This document shows positions 57,499 to 64,000 of a stretch of DNA of 64,000 bases, one piece after another. Position 1 is the first letter of the stretch. Each line of letters starts with the position of its first letter. The notes under the pieces are model-generated. The model had not been told where the DNA came from. It ran no database searches and saw only the letters and a list, made by a program, of their open reading frames with translations. The translations under genes and the position numbers were made by a program. Source of the DNA: Gloeothece verrucosa PCC 7822 (GTDB lineage Bacteria > Cyanobacteriota > Cyanobacteriia > Cyanobacteriales > Microcystaceae); the NCBI RefSeq assembly GCF_000147335.1, contig NC_014501.1, positions 868,001 to 932,000 of the forward strand. The letters are read 5' to 3'.

Positions 57499-58550
57499 GA
57501 CTGACGCTCCTGTCCCCATCGTTTAGTCTGCGGGTCATATTTCCAACTCCCGTGATTTTTCCCCTCTTTAGCCCATCGGCTAACAGTCGACTTATTAACC
57601 CCCAGTAACTTGGCTAACTCGGCACCGGTGAGATTCTCGTCAGGCTGTGTTTGTTCTTCTGATGGTTTGTTAGGCAAAAACTCGAACCAGATGACCCAAA
57701 CTTCTTGCTCTGGATTACCCTTAAAAAAACGGTCTATGAACTCACCAGGGGATAAATGGGAAAACCCCTCTGCCTTGACATCTTCCTGAGATAGTTCGGC
57801 CAATGATTGCTTATACGGCTTTTGAGTAAGCTTTAAACGTCCAACAACTTCACCACCAGCCCGCAAGTCTTTACTGTAGGCCGGTATAATTACTTGTTCC
57901 TCAAAGTATTTGATAAAAGTATTAGCGTAGCTGTCACACCATAGCCTTCTCGTAACGGTTTTGTGTCCGGACAGTAATTGGGGGAGAGTTTTAGCAAAGC
58001 TTATCCCTCGTGCTTTATGATCCTCTTCCTCATTACCTAAATTTTCTGCCTTTTGTGCTGATAGGTAAGTGCCAATTAAGTCTTTTAAAAAACTTTTAGA
58101 AGTATCAGGGTGTAATTGTTGAGAAAGAAAACCGGCCACCGCGTGTTCAGTATCTTGTCGGACTTGAGGCTCCATTTGGGTAACAATATCTTCTATCAAG
58201 CGTACTCTCCAAGACCCTATCTTTTCGTCCATGCGGTCAGCAATAACATCTTCAATTTTTTTAGTCCGAGCAAGGGATTCAAATTCAAGGTTAATATTAT
58301 TTTTAATTATTTGCCGTAGAGTTTCCTCGTCTACCATCTTTAAGCCTTTAAACTGTTCCTCTAGTTTTGATAGGCGCTCATCAAGTGAGTTAACCCCTTC
58401 CAGTGGTGTTTGTGGTTCCTCCGATTCAATAATAGACAATAAAAGTCTTTTAGCGGTTAGTCCTAGTGACTCATTCTCTAAAGCTAAGGCTGCTAGCTTA
58501 TTTCTCTGATTCTCATTGAATGAGAACTGAATTATGTTTGGTGTGGGCAT
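57495..58550 (-). CDS. ASCH-domain protein with RHH-like and HTH ends
   Basis: The 351-residue protein begins with a ribbon-helix-helix-like region (FSFNENQRNKLAALALENES). A helical spacer follows, then the ASCH domain (about 185-300: GISFAKTLPQLLSGHKTVTRRLW, later EVWVIWFEF), and last a small HTH (ELAKLLGVNKSTVSRWAKEG). ASCH domains bind or modify nucleic acids; one group deacetylates N4-acetylcytidine. The gene is translationally coupled to dpdA, so a role in modification or in protecting modified bases is likely, but not shown. It faces the repeat-rich intergenic region at 58565-58735. Confidence 0.82.
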   Translation of the reverse strand: MPTPNIIQFSFNENQRNKLAALALENESLGLTAKRLLLSIIESEEPQTPLEGVNSLDERLSKLEEQFKGLKMVDEETLRQIIKNNINLEFESLARTKKIEDVIADRMDEKIGSWRVRLIEDIVTQMEPQVRQDTEHAVAGFLSQQLHPDTSKSFLKDLIGTYLSAQKAENLGNEEEDHKARGISFAKTLPQLLSGHKTVTRRLWCDSYANTFIKYFEEQVIIPAYSKDLRAGGEVVGRLKLTQKPYKQSLAELSQEDVKAEGFSHLSPGEFIDRFFKGNPEQEVWVIWFEFLPNKPSEEQTQPDENLTGAELAKLLGVNKSTVSRWAKEGKNHGSWKYDPQTKRWGQERQS

Positions 58551-58564
58551 AGTCTATGACTACC

Positions 58565-58735
58565 TATAAATAATCTATTGTCGATGGTCATAGATTATTA
58601 TAGATTGTTTTATAGGTTGTCGCTATAGATTGTCTGTATAGGTTGTTTAATCTATATAAGTAATCTATATTAATAATCTATTGACAATCTATTTATGCTC
58701 TATATAGATTATTAATAGATTGTTTGTAGATTAAG
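58565..58735. promoter_or_regulatory. Iteron-like ATAGATT/AATCTAT repeat array
   Basis: About a dozen copies of ATAGATTRTT or its inverse AATCTAT, plus ATAGGTTGT variants, lie within 170 bp in both orientations. The array fills the divergent region between the ASCH gene and the SEEV-repeat gene, both of whose products begin with RHH-like segments. Such a cluster could be an operator array for the RHH proteins, a replication origin or a partition site. Confidence 0.7.
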
Positions 58736-58744
58736 GATAAAGTC

Positions 58745-59686
58745 ATGGGACGGGCCAAAGGAAAAAAGTTAGCCAGTTTTGAGCTTGATGAAACCATCTG
58801 GGATTCCTTCAGAAACAAATGCTTAGAGCAGGGGGCTACAGCGTCCCAAGTTCTAACCAGTTTCGTCAAAGGGTATTTAGGGGAAGAAAAAACGAGTCTC
58901 CCAGAAGGGAAAGACAAGCCGCTATACCCCTCTTATGAGGACGTAGAGAATATTTGCTTAAGACTTATTGATGGCAAATTAAAAGAAATCAGAGAAAGCC
59001 TGAAATTCTCTGAGGAAGTCTCTGAGGAAATCTCAGAAGAAATCTCTGAGGAAATCTCTGAGGAAGTCTCTGAGGAAATCTCAGAAGAAATCTCTGAGGA
59101 AATCTCTGAGGAAGTCTCTGAGGAAGTCTCTGAGGAAGTCTCAGAAGAAGTCTCTGAGGAAGTCTCTGAGGAAGTCTCTGAGGAAGTCTCAGAAGAAGTC
59201 TCTGAGGAAGTCTCTGAGGAAGATGATTTAAATTTTTATTTCATTAACTATCAAAAAGACGGGAGTATTTTAGGCTGGTGGGCTGGGGCAGATTGGACGG
59301 ATGATAAACAATTTGCTTTTACGTACTCCAAAGCCAACGCCCAACGATTGATAAAAGGATTGATAGAGGCTAACCCTGAGTTTACCTTTTCCCTAGAAAT
59401 GGCAAAGCAGACTCTTGGGGTTCAAGGAGCCGTCGAAAAAGAAGACAAGGAATCGAAAAAGCGCATAGAAGAATCATGTGAAAAGAACAATTTAACCTTT
59501 AAAGATACTTTGTATAGGCTGCAAGAATACGAGGTATCAAAAAAGAACCCATCTAATAAACGTGATCCTTTTTATTCAAAGAAAGAAATCCTCAAAAGAA
59601 TGTACGCTTATCCCTTGCCAGAGGGGCTAGAGTGGAGTTTGGCTACTTTAAATAAAATTTGCAAACAACATTATATTAAGCTTTAG
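58745..59686 (+). CDS. RHH-like protein with SEEV/SEEI tetrapeptide repeats
   Basis: The 313-residue protein begins with a ribbon-helix-helix-like domain (LASFELDETIWDSFRNKCLE, then QVLTSFVKGYLG), which usually binds DNA as a dimer. Residues 89-159 are 17 full copies and one partial copy of SEE(V/I), a highly acidic segment encoded by 12-bp minisatellite units. The C-terminal 150 residues form an unknown soluble domain (FINYQKDGSILGWWAGADWTD). It is transcribed away from the iteron array towards the integrase and ends with a strong terminator. Possible roles are autoregulation or partition; the repeat may bind a basic partner or mimic DNA, which is inference. Confidence 0.72.
   Translation: MGRAKGKKLASFELDETIWDSFRNKCLEQGATASQVLTSFVKGYLGEEKTSLPEGKDKPLYPSYEDVENICLRLIDGKLKEIRESLKFSEEVSEEISEEISEEISEEVSEEISEEISEEISEEVSEEVSEEVSEEVSEEVSEEVSEEVSEEVSEEVSEEDDLNFYFINYQKDGSILGWWAGADWTDDKQFAFTYSKANAQRLIKGLIEANPEFTFSLEMAKQTLGVQGAVEKEDKESKKRIEESCEKNNLTFKDTLYRLQEYEVSKKNPSNKRDPFYSKKEILKRMYAYPLPEGLEWSLATLNKICKQHYIKL
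59009..59221 (+). repeat. 12-bp minisatellite encoding SEEV/SEEI repeats
   Basis: TCTGAGGAAGTC/ATC and TCAGAAGAA variants repeat in register for 213 bp (about 18 units). Synonymous variants form a higher-order pattern, suggesting growth by slippage and local duplication of multi-unit blocks. Confidence 0.9.
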
Positions 59687-59711
59687 TTTCGAAAAAATAA
59701 TTAAAGAGAAA

Positions 59712-59738
59712 AAGGGTCACTCAATGACCCTTGCTTTT
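59712..59738. terminator. Bidirectional terminator between SEEV gene and integrase
   Basis: AAGGGTCA (59712-59719) pairs with TGACCCTT (59725-59732) around CTCAA, followed by GCTTTTTA and preceded by an A-rich stretch. It serves the convergent genes on both sides. Confidence 0.85.
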
Positions 59739-60808
59739 TATACTGGGGGTTTTGGTCTGTCACTCCTAGCAAGCAAAATATCCATAGCTCGTTGATGAGT
59801 CGTCTTGTTAATCCAATGATGATAAATCCGACTGTGAACACTGACAGAATGCCCCATCTGAGAGGCAGCCAGAGAAATATCTAGACCAAACATGATGGCT
59901 CGTACAGCCCAAGCGTGTCTGAGATTATAGGGGGAAAAAGGAATTTTTATTTTATGAAAAGCCTTAGTAATTTTATTCCCCAATTGACTATTCGTTAATT
60001 GGGGATTAATTTCTTGTCGGCTTGAATCTACAACCCATTGTGCCCACTCTGGATAAAGGGGCCAAACATACCGCTCGTTAGTTTTTCCTCGTGCCACAAA
60101 ACAAATAGGGTAATCCAGCAAATCCGCATGATAGACCTCATGATTCCTCAGCCCGTAAGCCGCCATAAATCCAAAGCAAGATTTTAACCAGCCCGTATCA
60201 AGCGAGTTAAAAACCTGTGAAATTAACTGATCAGACGGAAGCGATCGCGGGCTTAAAGACTTCACCCCATAATTCCCAACCTGCTTACGGATCATCTCCC
60301 CATTTAGTCCGGCCAAGTCAGCTAATTTACCATAGGCTAGAGCGTATCTTCTGCGGCTTCTCGTGTCAGGCTGTGTCTGTTCATATAAAGCGCTCTCTAA
60401 TAATGGAAGGGTTAAGGGTTGGGTTAGCGGCAATTCTTGAAAAGGCTTAAGATATTCTTTATTCCACGTCTCACGAGTTGTTTTATCGTTGGGTTTGTTC
60501 TTAAAATATTCCGTCTCAAAACGATCAACAAACTCCCCCACAGTAGAAGGAGAAGTTTTGTTTCTGATCCAATCATCCAAAATAAACTGATGGGCATCCA
60601 TTAAGCCTGAAATCTGTTTGGCTTTAGCCTCAGCTAATTTAATTCCCTCAACAGACGCTTTAACTTTTAACGGAATTCTTTGCTGTTTGCCTGGGGTAAA
60701 TGTCCCTCTAAGGTATACTGCCTTGTTCTGGATTTCAATCCTACATCTACATTTAGCTGTTTTAAGCCGTTGATTAGCACTTGCCACCAGCGAATTAAAG
60801 TCTTTCAT
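59738..60808 (-). CDS. int: Tyrosine recombinase/integrase
   Basis: The 356-residue protein is a phage-type integrase with an N-terminal arm-binding part (about 1-60), a core-binding SAM-like domain (about 85-165) and a catalytic domain. The active-site residues are R221 (GLRNHE), R297 and H298 (YNLRHAWA), H320 (QMGHS) and Y329 (SRIYHHW). It sits next to the right attachment repeat, as usual, and would catalyse integration and excision between the 49-bp core sites. Matching arm-type repeats lie on its upstream side at 60846-60912. Confidence 0.92.
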   Translation of the reverse strand: MKDFNSLVASANQRLKTAKCRCRIEIQNKAVYLRGTFTPGKQQRIPLKVKASVEGIKLAEAKAKQISGLMDAHQFILDDWIRNKTSPSTVGEFVDRFETEYFKNKPNDKTTRETWNKEYLKPFQELPLTQPLTLPLLESALYEQTQPDTRSRRRYALAYGKLADLAGLNGEMIRKQVGNYGVKSLSPRSLPSDQLISQVFNSLDTGWLKSCFGFMAAYGLRNHEVYHADLLDYPICFVARGKTNERYVWPLYPEWAQWVVDSSRQEINPQLTNSQLGNKITKAFHKIKIPFSPYNLRHAWAVRAIMFGLDISLAASQMGHSVSVHSRIYHHWINKTTHQRAMDILLARSDRPKPPV

Positions 60809-60845
60809 CCATCAACTACGGTATTTCTGTCGCGTTAAACTTATC

Positions 60846-60912
60846 ATGACTAAATCTAGACTAAAATTTTAGTGTCATTTAGTACCGTTTAGTATCATTT
60901 GGTATTGATACA
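60846..60912. promoter_or_regulatory. Integrase arm-type sites and palindrome at right end
   Basis: GACTAAAT-CTAGACTAAAA (60848-60866) resembles the CTAGACTGAAT tandem at the left end. ACTAAAATTTTAGT at 60860-60873 is a perfect palindrome, and TTTAGTACC/TTTAGTATC/TTTGGTATT units follow. These could bind the integrase arm domain or control its gene, whose start lies 38 bp away. Confidence 0.6.
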
Positions 60913-60966
60913 CAAAACTAAACAATCCCAAAACGTAGAGATAAAGCCTGTTTAAGGGCGTGTCAA

Positions 60967-61015
60967 AATGGCTCAGGCGAGATTTGAACTTGCGACCTTG
61001 GGCTTATGAGTCCCC
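60967..61015 (-). repeat. Right attachment core: 49-bp tRNA-Met(CAT)-like fragment
   Basis: It is identical to 39713-39761. On the minus strand it gives the CAT anticodon loop, T arm and acceptor end CCTGAGCCA. Upstream on the minus strand (higher coordinates) the D arm and 5' acceptor strand GGCTCAG expected of an intact tRNA are not present, so this end is not the restored tRNA gene. Confidence 0.85.
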
Positions 61016-61277
61016 CAATCAACCTATATATCACAAGGCTTTCAGGCATCACAAAAATTATTTACCCCAAAATTACCCCAATCAAGGCAACGAGATTACC
61101 AGCACGATCTGACTTTATAAATACTAGGAAATCATGAATTTTTATTTTTTTAATATCTTTTCATCGTAACCCCACATTTCGCTTGAGACATCTATCCCGA
61201 ATTGCTATTCTCGTCTTACAACAAACTGGTCTGAACTGAATTTCAGCCTCTCAAATAGCTTTAAGGATCGGGAAATT

Positions 61278-61538
61278 ATGACTCATTTCATCAATAAACA
61301 AGAAGCTTCTCGATGTCTTCAAATTAGTGCAACAACTCTCAAGCGTTACAGACTCCAAGGCATTCTAATAGAAGGTGTTCATTGGGTCAGACTTAACAGT
61401 CGGTGTATCCGTTATAATCTTGAACTCATTCAAAACTGGGTTCAAAACCGCCATGATCCAGTTGCTCATCAGAAAGCTATAGAAAATTATCAAGCTACCC
61501 TGTTGAGCTATCAAGGTCAACCAAGAAAAAATACATAG
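61278..61538 (+). CDS. Excisionase-like small HTH protein
   Basis: The 86-residue protein has an N-terminal MerR/AlpA-type helix-turn-helix (INKQEASRCLQISATTLKRYR) and then a basic, aromatic stretch typical of excisionases or cyanobacterial plasmid regulators. It lies outside the right repeat, alone on the plus strand. If this side is a second element in the same tRNA it could be its directionality factor, but no integrase is seen here. Confidence 0.65.
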   Translation: MTHFINKQEASRCLQISATTLKRYRLQGILIEGVHWVRLNSRCIRYNLELIQNWVQNRHDPVAHQKAIENYQATLLSYQGQPRKNT

Positions 61539-61898
61539 AACAGTTAAACGGATTTTTTGCTGAAAATTTTACCCTTTCTAATTTCTTGGATGCGGACAAA
61601 AATATATGCTGTTAACACGGCTTGCTCCCCCCTTTCATTCCCCCCTCACAAGCCAAAAAAAGAACAGTAACAACCTAGGGAAGCCCATAACAATCTGTAG
61701 AAGTTCCAATTAAGCTCAATGGGAGCAAACAGAAAGAAAAATTGCTCCCCTCGGACTCCACCTCAACTATTCCTTAACTCCTATCGGACGATTTTTGACG
61801 GGTTAATGACTGATGGAAAATGAACTTAAAAAAGCTGATAAATGCTTTTAAAATTTAACTCAAACGAACGTCAATTACCTTAAAAGACAATAAAAAAA
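61539..61898. other. Intergenic region, no gene seen
   Basis: About 360 bp between the HTH gene and the terminator of the leftward 408-residue gene. It contains the downstream end of the HTH gene and a few short repeats of GCTCCCC (around 61625 and 61743). No coding frame or RNA gene is visible. Confidence 0.5.
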
Positions 61899-61928
61899 AG
61901 AGCAATTCTCCCAAGCGAAAATTGCTCT
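61899..61928 (-). terminator. Terminator of the 408-residue gene
   Basis: AGAGCAATT (61899-61907) pairs with AATTGCTCT (61920-61928), with an A-run at 61892-61898 that reads as T-run on the minus strand. It follows the stop of the leftward gene by about 10 bp. Confidence 0.85.
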
Positions 61929-61937
61929 TTAACATAT

Positions 61938-63164
61938 TTACTCAATCACAGAAATTTCCCCGTTGAGGAAAAAGATAGGTGCTTCTTCACCGATGTCAAT
62001 TTTTACACCAAGGTTAGTAGGTTCTTCCACTACAACTCCCTGCTTGCCCTCGTATTTACCTTGGTAGCGACGGCTATGGATCAAAACATCAGTACCAATT
62101 TCTAGATTGGGGGTGCGAGTTTTACCATTGCTGAACGCTTCTGTAACCGTTGTCAAATTATTATCAGGCTCAGATTCGTCTCTTTGGTCAGATTTGCCAG
62201 ATTCAGCTTTCTTGACGAGATAGAGTGCCCCGACTGCAAAGGCCATCTCCATATTGTCTTGATTGACGACTTTCACTACAGAACCGTCATCATTGACCCC
62301 GATAATACGATATTCTCGTCCATCCGCTTTTCGGGCAATGTCACCCACAGCTAAATCTCCAGGCTGACAAGTTTGTGGTCTGGGTGGTGTGGGTAGCGGG
62401 TGACGTTTAACTGGTTGCCAGGAAGCATTCTCAGAATTAGTGGGTTGTTTGGCCAAATCAGCCTGAGCCAGTCTATGAGCATCTTCTGATTGGATGCCGA
62501 AAACAATTAAATCGTAACTGTAACCTTGTGATCGGCTAGAGTTAATAACCTTAAAGCGTTCGCCCACAGTATGAGTAAAACAGAGCCATTCTCCCCAAGA
62601 TTTAGCTCGATTATAGGCGTTAATGCCAGCATAAACCGTTGTTTGGTCTGGCTGATACACGACATTCTCAGACAGCCTAATATAAGTGGACTCTTTTGGA
62701 GAAGATTCGCTATCAGAGAGGTTTTCTTCGTCTTCATCGCTTTCAATCTCTGAACGATTTTCTATGTCAGTAGCTTTTAAAGAATCTTCCTCTTCAGGAG
62801 TTAATAATTGGAGGCGTAGCTGTACTTCATCCGTCTCGCTCTTATTAACGGGATTTTCAGAAGATAGAAGCGAGTTATTCTTCTGATGCTCAATAGGATT
62901 ATCGTTATCTGTTGATAGGTCTTCCTCTAATTGACTACCGTTGTCGAATATTTGTAAAGTTGCGGTTTTAACAGTAGCGATCGCATTTGGGTCAACAGTG
63001 TTTAACTCATCAACGATGCCTTTAAGAAGTCCTAACGCTTCGACGACTTGTCCTTGAAGTTGGGTAAGCTTTTGAGCCTCTTCTCGTTTGCTGGCAATAA
63101 GTTGCTCATAAGTTTCAATTTCGGAATTGAGATGCTTTAAATAGTCTCCTAAGACGGCTAACAT
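61938..63164 (-). CDS. Acidic coiled-coil protein with KOW-like C-terminus
   Basis: The 408-residue protein has an N-terminal coiled coil (about 1-60), a long acidic disordered middle (about 70-155), a globular region (about 155-235), and a C-terminal part with two KOW/SH3-like strands (AVGDIARKADGREYRIIGV and TDVLIHSRRYQGKYEGKQGVVVEE). KOW-like motifs bind nucleic acids or ribosomes. No known family spans the whole. Similar proteins occur on cyanobacterial plasmids, which suits the idea of a second element here. Confidence 0.65.
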   Translation of the reverse strand: MLAVLGDYLKHLNSEIETYEQLIASKREEAQKLTQLQGQVVEALGLLKGIVDELNTVDPNAIATVKTATLQIFDNGSQLEEDLSTDNDNPIEHQKNNSLLSSENPVNKSETDEVQLRLQLLTPEEEDSLKATDIENRSEIESDEDEENLSDSESSPKESTYIRLSENVVYQPDQTTVYAGINAYNRAKSWGEWLCFTHTVGERFKVINSSRSQGYSYDLIVFGIQSEDAHRLAQADLAKQPTNSENASWQPVKRHPLPTPPRPQTCQPGDLAVGDIARKADGREYRIIGVNDDGSVVKVVNQDNMEMAFAVGALYLVKKAESGKSDQRDESEPDNNLTTVTEAFSNGKTRTPNLEIGTDVLIHSRRYQGKYEGKQGVVVEEPTNLGVKIDIGEEAPIFFLNGEISVIE

Positions 63165-63223
63165 AGTTTTTCCCTCTTTTTAATTTGAATGAAGTTTAAT
63201 GAGTGGTAATCAAGCTAAAAAAA

Positions 63224-63246
63224 GAGCAGCCCACTTCAGACTGCTC
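63224..63246 (-). terminator. Terminator of the DUF488-like gene
   Basis: GAGCAG (63224-63229) pairs with CTGCTC (63241-63246), with an A-run on the left that is a T-run on the minus strand. It lies about 55 bp after the stop of the leftward gene. Confidence 0.8.
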
Positions 63247-63300
63247 GTTATGGAAGGAACACATTTGATTGTTTTTTTCAAAGGGGCACTGTTGCGAAAT

Positions 63301-63852
63301 TCAGGCACATTCGGGTTCTAGGACTTGTTTTGTCCAAATCCGACATTTAGGGCAGTAGTGCGCGTCGTCAAAACCTTCGGTAATTAGAGCCGGAATGACT
63401 TCGGTTAGGCAGTTTCGGCAAATAGGCATTAACACTTTGAGTATGTCTGTACCGCCATAGCAATCGGGTCTGAATTTTTGAACGATTTTAATGACTAGAT
63501 TTCTATAACAAAAAGGTCTTTCATGTTTCCACTTACCAGTTTTTTCCCATTGCTTGAGGGCTTCATCCATACCGCTTCGTTCCCAACAGAGCAAGGTTAT
63601 ATGTTTTTTGGGGTCTAGATTGGCCAGCCATACCTTGATAATTGGAAAATTAGCCTTGATCTCTTTTCGGTAACGACTGGTATATTGTTCTTCATTAATC
63701 CGTTTTTGCTTCCAATCTTGCAGTAAGTCAGCACTTGGAACGAAAAACTCTAGACGACCATCAACCCGAAAACCTCTCCGAACGGTGCGAGAAATTGAGA
63801 AAAGTTGACCATGATGGCGATGAGGCTCAAAGTATGATGCTGTGTAAATCAT
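63301..63852 (-). CDS. DUF488-like protein with C-terminal zinc ribbon
   Basis: The 183-residue protein has a DUF488-type core: an IYTASYFEP start, a PSADLLQDW block, and HITLLCWERSG followed by FCYRNLV, matching the LlC-E...C(H/Y)R signature. The last 40 residues have two CxxC pairs (CRNC and CPKC) that should bind a zinc ion. DUF488 proteins are small and of uncertain function, possibly nucleic-acid related. It belongs to the putative second element; the terminator on its downstream side suggests a separate transcript. Confidence 0.72.
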   Translation of the reverse strand: MIYTASYFEPHRHHGQLFSISRTVRRGFRVDGRLEFFVPSADLLQDWKQKRINEEQYTSRYRKEIKANFPIIKVWLANLDPKKHITLLCWERSGMDEALKQWEKTGKWKHERPFCYRNLVIKIVQKFRPDCYGGTDILKVLMPICRNCLTEVIPALITEGFDDAHYCPKCRIWTKQVLEPECA

Positions 63853-64000
63853 TTGTCACCTCTTATGGCTACAGTTTTTCGACAAGCGTGTTAACGCTCT
63901 CTTGTTGGTCAGGCTAAGTGGCAATAAAATAAGCCCCCTGTTTCAAGGAGACAAATAACAGTTTTGTCAAACCAAGAAACGAGGAGGGACAATATTAAGA

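Noticed and set aside
58565..58735. CRISPR array
   Set aside because: The repeated unit is only 7-10 bp, occurs in both orientations and lacks regular unique spacers.
59009..59221. CRISPR array
   Set aside because: The 12-bp units are contiguous and in frame inside a coding sequence.
60967..61080. Complete tRNA-Met gene at the right repeat
   Set aside because: Same 3' half; the minus-strand upstream sequence has no D arm and no pairing 5' acceptor strand.

Overview
The window is chromosomal DNA from a cyanobacterium, most likely a unicellular Gloeothece/Cyanothece/Microcystis-type organism. The evidence is a PEP-CTERM protein, a DUF3172 protein, a GUN4-domain protein, a CemA/PxcA-like proton-extrusion protein, a KGG stress protein, a pentapeptide-repeat protein, HIP1 octamers (GCGATCGC) and AT-rich intergenic DNA. 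The species cannot be named from the sequence alone.

Region 1 (1-22973) is core genome with small accessory insertions. It holds the end of a NACHT-HEAT NTPase, a two-Rossmann RCK-type channel protein, valS, a coiled-coil protein, a DUF1400 hydrolase, a PmbA/TldE protein, a MazF/DUF2281 toxin-antitoxin pair, DUF29, a translationally coupled DUF262-HEPN pair that looks like a defence or TA module, Ppx/GppA, a KGG protein, a pentapeptide protein, a PEP-CTERM protein, DUF3172 and glmS. Region 2 (22941-28700) is a small graveyard of mobile DNA. The conserved Tn7 target in the glmS 3' end is followed within 50 bp by an in-frame remnant of the TnsA N-terminus. A four-gene block of membrane/secreted proteins follows on the other strand, then a PIN toxin with a nonsense codon, and an integron-type gene cassette with a recognisable attC hairpin. 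Region 3 (28868-38786) is housekeeping: a 2Fe-2S protein, moaE, a DUF4344 peptidase, pyrB, a GUN4 protein, and an RND efflux adaptor and permease with a PxcA-like gene between them.

Region 4 (39713-61015) is a 21.3 kb integrative element. It is bounded by perfect 49-bp direct repeats that are the 3' part of a CAT-anticodon tRNA (tRNA-Met-like). Its tyrosine integrase sits at the right end beside arm-type repeats. Inside are a long + strand operon of unrecognised proteins ending in a holin-like protein and a lysozyme; a leftward replication operon (primase-helicase of the DUF3854/VapE type plus small genes); an Xre regulator; and a leftward ASCH-DpdA pair that points to 7-deazaguanine DNA modification. 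An intergenic region with about a dozen ATAGATT-type repeats lies between the ASCH gene and a divergent gene that carries an 18-copy SEEV/SEEI repeat. No terminase, portal or major capsid protein could be recognised, so it is either a highly diverged prophage or a phage satellite. This is the best candidate for an undescribed system.

Region 5 (61016-64000) lies beyond the right repeat. Neither repeat copy is a complete tRNA, so this stretch may be a second element stacked in the same tRNA, with the intact tRNA gene beyond the window. It carries an excisionase-like HTH protein, an acidic KOW-like protein and a DUF488-like zinc-ribbon protein.
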